From: Hydractinia symbiolongicarpus
Taxonomy: Eukaryota; Cnidaria; Hydrozoa; Anthoathecata; Hydractiniidae
Reading direction: 5' to 3'
DNA length: 64,000 nucleotides
Assembly: GCF_029227915.1 (NCBI RefSeq)
Contig: NC_079875.1
Coordinates: forward strand, 6,696,001-6,760,000
The first letter of the stretch is position 1, and every line of letters starts with the position of its first letter. Both the position numbers and the translations under genes were made by a program. The notes beneath the pieces were generated by a model. It was not told the DNA's origin. It did not search any database and was given only the letters and a program-made list of their open reading frames with translations. Of the stretch, positions 25,132-38,800 are shown piece by piece.

Positions 25132-28100
25132 CAACCTAAAAATGCAGATGAAACTCTATTTAGGAAATACTGCTTTCAAACAAATTACTTTGTAAGTCTC
25201 ATTCGCATTCCCTAAAAGCGGCGCCATATTTGTTATTTTGTTTACGGTTCTCTGCACCGCCATTGAAATTAATATGTACCAGTATTGATTCCGGCTGCGA
25301 TAGCCGCTCGCAAGCATAATGGTGTGGCGTAGTATAGATTGGATGAAAAACAACCTCTTTGACTTTCACTGAATCTCTTTTGTAGATAATTTTATTCGCT
25401 TCTACATGCATAATAAAGCCAGCTTTTTTAGGTACAAAAACGTTTAGCTAGTGTTAAACCAATATTTAAGAGAATCTAGCTATTTTGTGGTACATAAAAA
25501 TGAGTATATGGGAACTTTTATCAAGGAGTTGGGTAACAAATTTACAATAATTTATAGATTTTTACGAATACACTGAAAATGCACAGGAATTATTTTCATT
25601 TATCTTTATAAGAACAGACTACCACATTTAGCATCAGTCTTCTTTTATATAAATATCTTTGATCAATAAAATCTGTTGTTTATATTTTTTGATTGTATGT
25701 ATGAGTTAAAATGCAGCATAATGTTATCTGCAAATGCCAGATCCAAAAGAAATGGCAGCTGAAAATACAAACAATGAAATTTATCTATCGTATTTATAGC
25801 TACCGCCCTAATTACGTGAATGTCTTAATTCCATGATTTCACCTTTCTCAGTAAATTTCTTTTTTCACTGGCAACAATGGATGACTATGACATGATATCC
25901 TAAGCCTCTTATTAACATTTTCACCAACACCAAAACTTGTGCACTTTACGAACGAACAGCCTAAACATGCTAAAAAATTTTTGCGCAGTGGCGGTATGAC
26001 ACTTTAATCTATTGTTATCTTTGTAATCATTCATTAAATACCAAAGAAACCTATATTATTATGAATCTAGACAAGCCAGAGAATATTTTTTTTAAAAAAA
26101 TTACTACTAAGTGTGCTCTCCTTCACAGATCCCTTTGGCTGCATCAATTTGTCACATCTATTTTTTTAAGCATCGGAAAAAGGTACATGCTGATGTTTGA
26201 AGCAGCGACTAGCTCCATCTGAGACAAGTTAAAAAGTATTGAAACTATTTTAATCATAAATTACACTTTAGAAATAACTCCAGTGGATCTCACATTGAAA
26301 AAAACACATCACAGAATTAAGACTTAAATCACGGAAATGTGACATTTTAGTTAAATTCTTTTTCAGCTAACCCTGCGCAAAAGCCCACTTTGTTTACCCG
26401 AATTTTAGGAAAGTTGTTTCTAGGAATGGCTTATAGTTAGTAAGTAAAGTAAGTAAATAATTTATTCAGTCAGTCAAAACCATGAAGTTATGTGGCGAGC
26501 GGAGTTGTCAGATTGTTGATAGAGCTCTTTGTTTAGATCATGTAATTTGGACGGCATACGCTATATATGTGCATGTTTAGTGTTCTTGTCAATATATTAC
26601 ATCATACCACAACTTTTCCCTACCATACCTTCAGTATTACGTAAACGTCTAATTACATGGTTTGACTTTTCTCACAAACTTGCTCTGTTTACTGGTATCT
26701 CTGCATGGGTATAACACCCTGTCTCTATTCTATTGTAAAAACTGAAATTAATTGCTTTGGGTTCCAGAATATTAACACAAATTGATAGAAACAATGTATT
26801 TCTGTTTGAATGTGTATCTACACATTCAACAACACGTTCAGTATGCGTAACATAAGCTAAAAGAAATGCCACCTTGAGGCAAAAGCAATTTTTCTGGTTG
26901 TGTTGTGCTGCATGCTCCCATAACAGCTGTGATGCAGTTGTCTTTATTTGCATTGAAGACGTTAATGATAATTCGATTTCGATTCGATTCCACTGCACCA
27001 TGGTTATAAATTGAATTGGTATCTCACATCCACCATTGTAGACGTGTTGATGACATAAAATAAAGAAAAATAGGCAAAGGAAATCAATATATGAAAAAGG
27101 ATGTGAGGGTGGGTAATTGTAAACTGTAAAGAACTTGTGCAGTGTGGGGTGGTGGGTTTTTATATACAGCCATTAATAATCAAGACCCGGATAGGGTCCA
27201 TTTTCTTTACAGGCAAGTGAGACTTGTATCCATGGCAGCCTTCAAGATCAGGTCTATAGGTAGAAACCACCCCCACTGTGCAAGGGTTCTACATGACATC
27301 CTCAATGACTAAGATAAACCTAATGTATACTAACCACAATGCTAAGGAACTGCACTTCTGTCACCACAATTAACATGAGTAAAACTTGCAGTTTAGCTCC
27401 ATCATATTGATGTAAAACATTATCCTGAAAATCAAGATCAGAACATGTTGAAATGTTTTTCTGAAATAGCAAACAAATTACCCTTCGCCTACAGAGCCTC
27501 CATTGTAATTCATTTCACGATTTACATGGTTATAAATGCAAAATCGACCATAAGTTTGCTGGATACATGTCATCACCCAAAATTTAATCAATGAGGAAGA
27601 ACATGTGTAGTTCTGTTTCCATTGTAATGTTTTTTTATCAATATATCAACAAAATTCTGATTATGATAAATCGATCAAAGTGCCTGTGCTATTCTATAGG
27701 AATTAAACGTTTTTAACTTACTCAAATCAGGCGTCTTTGAAACACCCAACCACCTCTTGATGTTTTTTCGCAGACAGCTTTGACTCGCTTTTGCCTTTAT
27801 TTTTGATGGTGCTGCTTTCATTAAACAGTTAGTAGCTTCTGTACATACTGTAATTTTTCTTTTTATGCTTATCTTTAAAGTCTTAAACAGTACCATTATT
27901 TCCAGTTCTAAAAATTTTTAGATCTTCAAATAGTTGTAACTCGTCTCGTACATTAAAAAAATAAAAAAATGTATATGTTAATATTTGTATATATATACTT
28001 AGAGTTTTTTTAATAATTTCTATAATAATTTTTTATTGTATGTAAATATATATATAATCATTTCTAAAGAAAATATGACGATGTTTAAGCTTTGAGAGAA

Positions 28101-28613
28101 TTTTTTTAATCGTTTTTTACCAAAATATGGCTATTTTGGGGCTTGGACTAAAAGTTTGGTAATTGTTCTTAACAAAACACACTGATTTAATCTTATTTTA
28201 TTTAATTTTATCATTAAAAAATTAAATGTTTGTACTACTTTCAAATTGTTATGCATTATGCACATCATGATGTATCATCCTTTATTATGATGTATCCTGA
28301 ACATATCGCAACCTAAAATAAACATTGCATACTGTTTTGACTATTGCAATGTTAACATGATAATCACAATGCTAACCATCATGAAGATTGTGATAGCATG
28401 TTAAATGTCATGAAGTCAGTACTATACCAAAGTATGTATATATTAACAAAAAAGTCATAAGTTCGTAGTTGCTATTTGTACCAGCAGTTAGTCGTTTAAT
28501 ATTCCAACAACCAGGTTTGCTGCAACAGTTTAGAAGCTGACAGAATTATAAGTAAAAGAAAAAAACATTTTATAAATGAAAAAAAAGGATCTTTTACTGC
28601 TTTTACTTTTATT
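25132..28613. other. Intergenic, no gene recognised
   Basis: About 3.5 kb of AT-rich sequence. Short open frames (such as 26672-27001 and 27675-27896 on the minus strand) have no recognisable domain. The region 28260-28430 has TGATGTATCATC-like palindromic words reminiscent of the subterminal parts of the element at 20913-22729, but too diverged to call. Confidence 0.4.
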
Positions 28614-28950
28614 GGTGGCGCCGTAGATTAGTGGTTATAGCTCTCGTACTCTGTGTGGGAGACTGGGGTTCGATTCCTCTTGACAGCGTTTCAACATGGG
28701 CGAGTGAATGTTACCATAGCCCCCAGTTAACCCAAGCCATGTGAGGGAAATTGGGGAGATGGCTCCATGTGTGTGCTGTTGGATGTTGCCGGGAGTTGTC
28801 TAGTAGAGCGCGGGCCCTAATTGGGTCTGCATAGCTCAAAACGAGCATTAAATACTCTAGGACTCTCCATCTAAGCCATGGCCCCTCCTGGAAATAATAG
28901 ACAGGGTATATCCCTCGATATTAGTGAGGCTAGCCATGTAAAATATGCAC
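28614..28950 (+). mobile_element. tRNA-derived SINE, copy 2
   Basis: Same family and orientation as 24757-25120, with about 90-95% identity by eye from TGGCGCCGTAGATTAGTGG through 'CATGGCCCCTCCTGGAAATA' to 'GCTAGCCATGTAAAATATGC'. The A-box and B-box regions are kept. Its 3' tail has expanded into the adjacent ATCT array. No target-site duplication could be defined beyond that array. Confidence 0.88.
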
Positions 28951-29413
<463 letters not shown>

Positions 29414-29868
29414 AAAATAAAGATAGAAAGCAAGACATTGTGTTCACAGCTTTTTTAATCACAACAATTTTGTATAACAAAATACGACGATCGTTACACA
29501 CCATTAAAGCTGAGTGGGTCTGCCACACATTGCTACTTTTTCTCACAGCTGAACTTGAATATGCACACACAATGCAAACAAATCCTAATGTACCCAAAGG
29601 TAGTTGTCAACTTCAATTAACTTTACAACTTGGATAAAAAAGAAAATCCTGTTTGTATAAAATAATGTTACTTGCTCTTTGTATCCTATCTATACCAGAG
29701 GACCCCCTGTATGGTCTTACAGGAGCAAATAATTTACTATGACTATATAATGAAGTGAATTTGCGACAGGCTAGTTTTTGTACATTCACATCTTATTTAT
29801 GTATATAGGCTTTTTTTCCTTTTATTTTTAGAAAACTGATAGAACTAGCCAAGTAACAACTTTTAAAG
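29414..29868. other. Upstream region and presumed 5' UTR of NCBP1
   Basis: No other gene. An acceptor-like 'tttatttttag' lies at 29821-29831, 38 bp before the NCBP1 ATG, so a 5'-UTR intron is possible. Confidence 0.4.
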
Positions 29869-32800
29869 ATGTCTGACCATAGAAAGCGTTACAGAGACTA
29901 CGATAATGACAGTAATTTCTTCTTTTAGATTTAACTTTTTCTTTTCTTAAGGGGGATTTTCACGAATCGAATTGAACGGCGAATTCGATGGCGAATTGTA
30001 TCTGAGCATGCACAGTTTTGTTTATTTTGATTTTGCATCGAAATATTTGCCTCGCTGAAAAGTAGAAACAGTTCCTACTTTTTCGCGGCTAAAGGTTTCG
30101 CTGCTAGTTTTTGACCAATCAGAACGCGGTTAACTAATGTAAACAATGAATTTGGCGCCTAGTTTATTTTGTCGTGAAAATTAAAAAGTGAATTTGCCAT
30201 CAAATTCGCCGTTCAATTCGCTTCGTAAAAATCCCCCTTTACTATGAAAACTAAACGCTCTTTGTTTATTACAGGTTCAAGAGACAGAAAAAGACCTAGA
30301 TCTGGTCCTTTGAATGTTGAAGACCGATTAGAATCCTTGATTACTAGAGTTGGTGAGAAGGTAAAAGTTTTTTGATTTTTAAAAATTTGAAATTATCCAC
30401 TATAATGACATGTTAATACCACTAAAACTTCAGAATTATACGTTGCTTAAGAAATTTTAAATACATATTTAATAAATTTTGAATGAAAGAACTTCGACAA
30501 AAATAAAAAATAGTAGCATTGCATAAGGTAAAATGTTTAGCAAGTATAAAACAATGTAGTTACAAAATTTTTACAAATGATTGGAAAATATATAATTTTT
30601 TAAGGTTTCTTTCCATAGACCAGGAGTTAAAACTAATTGACTTTCTTGTTATTAGATATGCTAAAAATTTTATCATAAACAGATGAGGTGGAATCAGATA
30701 TCAAAAGTTATTCAGTCAAGCTTATGATATTTGACAATTTGGCTAAGTAGAATATTATCAAAGCGAGTCTGAATATTTTGATATTCGATTTCACTTAAGT
30801 GAATCTGTTTTATCATCCACATTAAAATAGAATACTTTAAGAAATTATGCATAAAACAAATGTCATTAAATTTATGACACGAAAAGTTTAATAATTTACC
30901 AATTTTGAAAGCAATACTATTAATTGACTCAATATTACAAATCAACAAGCTTGCAAACTTTTATTCACTTTTATTGCAACAACAAATAAAAATATGTTTT
31001 TCATCAAAAAAAATTTTTTGCAACCTTCAAAAATAGAATTATCCTCCTTTGAGATTATTCAAAATAATAGAGTGCTTTCTCAAATAAAAAAAGCAGAGGA
31101 GTGTCAAGATAATTCTGATATTCAATATCAATTGAATACCTAAAATTATTTAACAGAGCAAAACTGGTGCAAACCCCCTCAGTATTCCTACTTACAATTT
31201 CTTTCTTGGGTGGATTATAGGAAGTATAGTAAGGCATATTGAACATAAACATGTGATTCGCATAAAATATTCTTTTAAATCTAACATCTTCTTGCAAAGC
31301 ATATGATGATATAGGCATTGGCTCTGATTATATTTTTCTTGATTTAGAGTACATCTTCTTTGGAAAGCAATTTAGAAGCACTTGCTAATGTTCTCGAAAC
31401 AGACATGCAGAGTCATAAACAAAGGATATTGCAAATCTTGTGTACCTGGTAAAACCTATTATTTATTGTGAAGGGTTTTTTTCAAGAATACCGTGCAATA
31501 GATTATATTACACTTCAAAAACCTCAGGCTTTATAACGAGTTGGCCTGGAAGCTCACCTAAAATGCATCATTATGTGTGTACTTTTGCCTGAACGTGTTG
31601 AAACATTTTGTAAAGAGTTCATAGAATTTTCAGTTTTTGACAATAATATTTTATGTGTAATGTTTCAGTGTTACAAATCATCCTGAAAAAGCAACTATAT
31701 ATTCCACATTAGTTGGATTATTAAACGAGAAAAGCTTCGAATTTGGTGGTGAGGTAAGTTTTCTTAAACAAATTATCTGTGTTTCCCTTGTGATGAACAT
31801 GTAACAAAGATGTGCTAGGTAATTTTTTTTGTGTCCATCTATTTTGCACAACAAACCTTCATCTTCATCTTGCGTTACTAATTTTTACACTGCAAAAAAT
31901 TAACAAGAAGTTGTTTTAAGGGATCCAACTATAGTATTGTGGCATAATATTATTTGAATATAATATTTTTTGTTCCTAGTTTCTGGAGCTTATCCTGAAT
32001 AACTTAAATGATGTGATCCATTCTGGTAGTTTCGAAAGAGCACGGCTTATGGTACTGCTGTTTTTCACCTTATATATATAGATGGATGAATGGATATTTT
32101 ATTTTTATACATGTTTAAACTGTTATCTTTTTTTTAGGTTCGCTTTATTTCTGACTTAATCAACTGCAATTTCTTGGTTGCTGCATCATTAATATCATTT
32201 CTTGAACAATTCATCAATGAGGCTTCTCAGTCTGCTGTACCCCAGGTATAACGTCATGGTGACCACACCTAAAACCTAAATAAACTAAAATATAAGAACC
32301 CTTCTAAAATTTATAAAACTTAAAATTTGAAACGAAAACATAGATTCATCCTAAAATCTTCTAAAATTGTTTATCTTCAGAGATACATTGTTGTTCTCCT
32401 AAGGTTTGGCTCTAAAACCTTCTAAATTCGCCAAAAATTTACCAAATTTGTAAAATTTTAAATCTGTTGCCACCTTGAACATAAACCTGATATATAATGA
32501 ATTGGGATTTTAAAAATTTCACATGCTTTTGAATTTTACATTGATAAGTTTTCCACTGTTTTGATAGAAAACCTTGAAAGCAGACAAATTTTAGCAGTAT
32601 ATAATTTTAAAAATGCATAATTTGTGAACATAATTTAAAGGATGTAGTTATTTTTTATTATTATTATCACTATTGTTTTCCAAAGACATTCTCTTTAGTT
32701 CCTAAAAGTACTGTTATCAATGAGGGTCCTGTGAAAGGGGTCCTGGTGCATTTTAAGCTCCCATTTAAGCTATGGAAGGCATGCAAGCACAACAGCCACT

Positions 32801-35800
32801 CAACTAGCCGACCACCTAAAATATAACAATCCTATTCTTATGCTGAAGGTTAAGCAAAAAAGATCGATTCACAGAGCCACCAGTCAGTTTAAGATTTATA
32901 AAAAAATCGAAAATGGAATATCATGTATAATAAAATAGTATTTTTTCTGACAAAAAAGCAATTTAGTGTGATGTTCAGGAGATGACCGATGTGTTAAGAT
33001 AATAAATATAGAATATAGAACTACTAGTCGTTAGCCCGTGGAAAATCCACGGGTTCGCCCGTCCTTTTTGTACTGCAATTGCGCAGCTAAGCTACCATTT
33101 TGCGTGACAGTGACATATTCTCTCTTTCTTACTATTTTTTCAGGTTCGTTCTGACTGGTATATATACACAGTGTTATCATCACTGCCATGGGTATGATTA
33201 GTATAAACAAATCATGTTTGTTTTATGAATTTGTACTAGCACTTTGTAAGTGTTGCATTGTGATTTGATTTAGTGTGCCAAGGAATTATCAACAAAGAAA
33301 CCAAAAGAATTTGAAAGGCTGATGGATTTAATCGAAGTTTATATTAGGTTGGAAGATTTTTGTTTCTGCTAGTTCATTGCTTGCATTTATATTTAAATGT
33401 AATTGTTGTTTTCACTTCTTTATTTTTTGGACTGTTCTTCTGAAAAAGAGCATTGCAAATTAGTTAGGTAACTCTGAACCATCTCCAAAAGTGATAGCAA
33501 ACTGTTGTTTATGCCAGGGAAATTTTAATTGATACTGGCAAAAATGTTGCTCAAATGTTTCAATCACCAAAGTGACTTGTTGTTTTTGTTTTTATTGTTA
33601 TTTTATTTTTCACAGTACCTTATTTAATTTTTGGAATTATGTTTTCTAAAACCATAGAAAATTGTTTAACTGTCAATGGGGCACCAAATGCATTGGTTAT
33701 TGCAAAACAAAGTGTTGTTTTTATCGTTTTTACGCTTTTCTTGATCACCCACTTTTCTTTCAACTCTTCTTCTAGCTCCCTGTCTTCAAGCACCCTCTCA
33801 TTTTCCAGAAATAAAAACCCATCTGATGAACAAACTTTGTTGTCCATGTTATTTGGTTGTTTATCTACATTTCTGTGTAAATCTTATTCATAATTTGTGT
33901 AATAGGTGTACAATTGTTTTTTGTAGGGAAAGAAATAAACTGCATGTTAAAGCACTTCGTGTTTGGTCATCAGACAAACCACATCCACAGGAGGAGGTAT
34001 GTATGCTTATTACAAACATTTGAAGCACATCCTACAGCTTACAGTAGACAATAGAGAGAGAGACTTCGTTAGGTTTCTTTCTGTAATCTGGCAATAGATT
34101 TGAATGTCGTTTTTATTCACACCGTATTTGCATGCAAGAGCTACATTTGTGTACCATTATTATATATTTTAATAAAAAAATAATTATCGGTTAACAGGGT
34201 GTATAGTTATGTATAGGATATATAGATCTTTTTTTAAAAGTTTTTTCAATTTTTAATTGTTGTTTTGCTTTAGCAATAATTTCTCCTTTCTGACTTTTAT
34301 CTTTTTAAGCTTGATGACTCAGCTTTGGAGGGTTTTCCATTTTTAACAAAAAATAATTTGTTACCTTTTAGTACCTAGATTGTTTGTGGGAACAAGTAAA
34401 AACAATGAAAGAGGATGATTGGCAGGTAAGTGTAGAAGTTATTGACATTTAATTTGTTCATTATGTCTTCAAAATCCAATCTAAAAATTATTTGGTACAA
34501 ATTGTTAACAGTAATTACTTAACATCGGTAGTTTAAAATACGAGAACATATGAAAACATATTTATGGGGTAAATCGTGGAAATTACCAGAGAACAAATTT
34601 GGTAACTTGAAAGTGACTGAGTGTTTTTTTTTACATTGTCTACCAGGCCAACAATACTGTACAAGATTTAATGTCTGAATTATTCGCCCAAAATAAAATA
34701 GGTATCACAATTTTAGTAATTAACTCTTCAGGAGCAACAGATCCAATGTTGTCATACAACATAGGTTGGATATTCTTAGATGCATATTTATCTAGGCACC
34801 TTTTTTAAATTAGGTGAACTATGTACACTCCAAATTTTGTATAAATATTCATGAAACTTGCATTACATAGAATTGAAGTGTGTCCATTATGGATCTTTTA
34901 ATTTGTTATAATTATTTCCCATAATTTATACAATACAGAAAACTAAACACACAGAAAGTAAAAGCTTTTCGGCTTACGCCATCTATAGTAATTTTTTTCT
35001 GTTATCTAATTTTTTAAATGTTATTTGGCTGCATACTTTACTAAAGTGTATTAGAAATGCTTAAATTAGTTCAAAAAGCAGGTTTAAAAATTAACTATAA
35101 CATAATAAAAAAGTTTTTTTTTGAAAATAATAGGTAATATAATAATAATAATTGGTTTCTTATTTTGTCCATAAAATGTTACTTTGCCTGTACATGATTT
35201 CCACACAGATTTTGTTAATAAATTGTCTGAAAGCCTTCTTACAAAGCTAAAACTTGTTAGGAAAATATTGCTGTTGTTGAGTTTATTATTACACATCTGG
35301 AAAACTTATCTTAATTTAGGTAGTATGTGCTAGGTAAAAAGTTGGTTAAATACCAGCATTTTTAAAAATAGGGACGTGAAAAATTGGGCTTTAAATATTG
35401 ATAATTACTATCTCTTTTTTTTAAAAGATCTAACAAATAAAGCATGAGGTGAGCAACCGAGGATACCTTTTTCAATTTAATTGGCAGAATGTTTCAGATT
35501 TTCTGCTATTTTGACCTTTCCACTGCTTTTTACTAATTTTATAATAATATAATAAGCATAAAGGAATACGAGATAGATAGGTACAAAATGTGAAGTGAGC
35601 AAGGCTCGACCTTTTATGATGATGTAATTCATGTTGACATGATAATGAACGGCTAAATAACTGTTTATAATTTCGCTTCTATAGGAAAAACACATCAGAC
35701 GTCCATATAAAGCTTTTCACAGTGTGCTTTGCAAAGCGTTACCTGTAAGTCCGTAAAAAAAGAAAATTATTCATTGACTTGTATTTATTAGTATACTTAG

Positions 35801-38800
35801 TTATACTAGCTTAACGGTAAACTTTTAGCATCCTCTTCAATTGATCAAACTTCCACCGCATTCTGATATTATTCGTTACCCACTACCAAGTGTTATTTTT
35901 CGAATGTTCGATTACACTGATGCGCCAGAGGTAAGGTTTATGATACTCTTAAAAACTAAATGTTTCTGAGATATTGTATCTATCTTTTTAAAAAAGCTTC
36001 TAACTTTTTCAATAATTTACATGTAATATAAAGATATAAAAATGAAATTTATATACTTTTGCTATTTTGCAAAGAAAGTGTTACGTGTTACATTTTTTGA
36101 TGCACCTCAAATTATTTTTTTCGTAAATGAACCTCATCTGTTTATTTATTTAGGAGAAACCAATTCCAGGAGCACATGCTATTGAACGTTATTTGGTTGA
36201 AGAAACAATATGGAGGATTATATGCACACATTATAAAGACAAGAAAGAATGGTGAGACTGTATTTATTTTAAAATATCATCGAAATATGGCAATAGACCA
36301 AAATGTTATTAATTCCGTTTTAATGTTTTTTTTTCTTTATTTTTTTTCCTTAGTGCTTCTCAATTGATAAATTGTGCCGCTAAAAATAAAGTTTCCATTG
36401 AGTATATCATTATCGAGGTATGGATTAAGTTCTATACTTAGCGCAAGTGTCCTTTGGCCTGGAAAGTGTCAAAAGGCTGAAATACTGGTCAAAAAGTTGT
36501 TTATAGAAATTTTGAACCCTGTGACAGAGGACATCTTAATAACAACTTTAAAAAGAATTGTGCTGTGGTTCTTGTGTTACATTTTGTTTTTGTTTTTCAT
36601 AAATTTTAGATTTTGTTCGGTGCAATGTTTCGTCTCCCAGAGCCAGATCATTTGTTTTTATTTTATGGTTCACTGACGATTGAGCTTTGTAAACTTTCGC
36701 CTGAATCAATGCCTGGAGTTGTATCCTATTCATAATTTTTATTACTGATTCTTGCCGTTGATAAATTTCGTTGTAACACAAAGTCAATTCGTGTGGCATG
36801 GCACACAAAATACATAAGCTAGAAATAGCAAAGGTAATATTTTTTAACTGTACCAACATAGAGTAATTTTGCTACCATATGCTGAGGAATTATCCCCTTG
36901 GATAATCCTCCTCTTGCCAACAACTAGTTATATTTACTCTTTAACTCGACATAATAACAGGTTGCACAAGCAGTTGAATTATTATTTGAACGCTTAGATA
37001 CAATGAACATCACATGCATCGACAGGTATAATGCAGCTTAAGATTGATTTTAATTTATTTTAATGTAGAATCTGGGTCTGGTATACAACATCATACATGC
37101 ATGAATTTTTCGCATGCTACCTTTTTTAAAAATGGAATTGCTTTTTGCATTAATGTAACTTGACTGTCTTTGGCCAGTCGTTTTAATTTGGCATTGTGAC
37201 CAGTTTTAGTTTGGTGTTGTGATTCTTGTTTGATTGTGATGTAGGCAGCAATTGCTGTTGTTGTAAAACCAATACATCTTATCAGCCTTAATTAATTCAA
37301 GAAGATTAGCTAGATAATTACTATGTTTACTTTTTTTTAGATTTATTGATTGGTTTTCTTACCATTTAAGTAACTTCCAATACAAATGGACTTGGGAGGA
37401 TTGGTATGGTTATAATTTCTAATAAATTAGAGTTTAATTTTTTGAAGTTATCCAGCAAGTTTCAACCCTAGTGCTTATTTCACAATTACTCCTATGACTG
37501 CAATTATCTCTAACGATAAGAATGTACGAATGATACGATGTTAAAAATTTAAAACTGCAATGTATGCTCCTTTTGTGTCTCATAATATTATTGTTTTTCT
37601 ATTTTTCTCAATTCCCATTTCATTCTTCGACGTTTCTTTGTTTATATGCAGGATTCCATACGTTGATGCGAGTACTGAAGAACCCAAAGTGAGGTTCATC
37701 ACTGAAGTTCTCGGGAAATGTCAACGGTGCGTTGATTGATATGGTTGCTCTTATTTAACTGTTAAAAATTCAACTTTAAGCGATCTATACAGAAAGAAGA
37801 AAACGTTTAGAGATATGTCTCCTCCTCTTTCATTGCATAGGGCCATCAAAAAATGAGATGCCACCACACGTCAATATTTTTTTTGTGCTAATATGCTCAA
37901 GTTCGCACATAAACAGTTGAAATAAGTCCATTTTTAAAGTCTACCATCATCGAAGCACTAACTCACTTTTAGTTTTTGTGTAAACAAATAGCAGGACAAT
38001 GTCGTTCAAAATTAGTATATTTTTTCCAGGTCAACATTTCAAGAAAATCTTAATGGCATCATACCAGATGAGCTTCATCCGTTGATACCTGAACCAACTC
38101 AAGGATTTTTCAGATTTGAAATTGCTGATTCAGGTCAGTATATCATATATAATAATATAATATTAATATAATACTAGCTGAATACCCGTGGGGGAATCCA
38201 CTGAATCTCTCATTAAACCGATGTAAGAGATACCAATAACCACTAGAACAAAACGTCCAAAAAAATAAATATGTGCAGCAATAAAAAAATAACAATAAAA
38301 GAGAAAAAAACCCTGGGATTGAAGTTGCTCACAATCTGCGTTATATTTGTACCCGCTGAAACAGAACGCTTAAAAATATAAGCATGTCCAGCAACAAATA
38401 AAAATGCAAAAAGTTTAACAAAATCGAAGGTGGCTATCAAATCTGTTAAAACTATATACTTGCTTTGCCATACCCGAAATATAAAAGGGAAAATGGTATA
38501 CCAGACATTAGAAAAAATCGATAAGTCACACAAATAAGGTTATTGCAAAGTTTCCACAACGTACAGATTCTAATGCATCATACCAAATTAGCTATTTAGT
38601 CTATTGCATATAGCAACCTTCCCAATGCGCAAACGTGCAGTGCATGATAACAATGCAGTGTTTTCGAATTGAAGAATCGAATATTATTTTAAACGGTAAC
38701 GTAACAGATGTAAACATTGATTTAACTTTGTTTACATTAAGGTTTATTATAACCACATCAACCACTTCGTAGCGTTAAAAACAGTAACAACGAAAAAATA

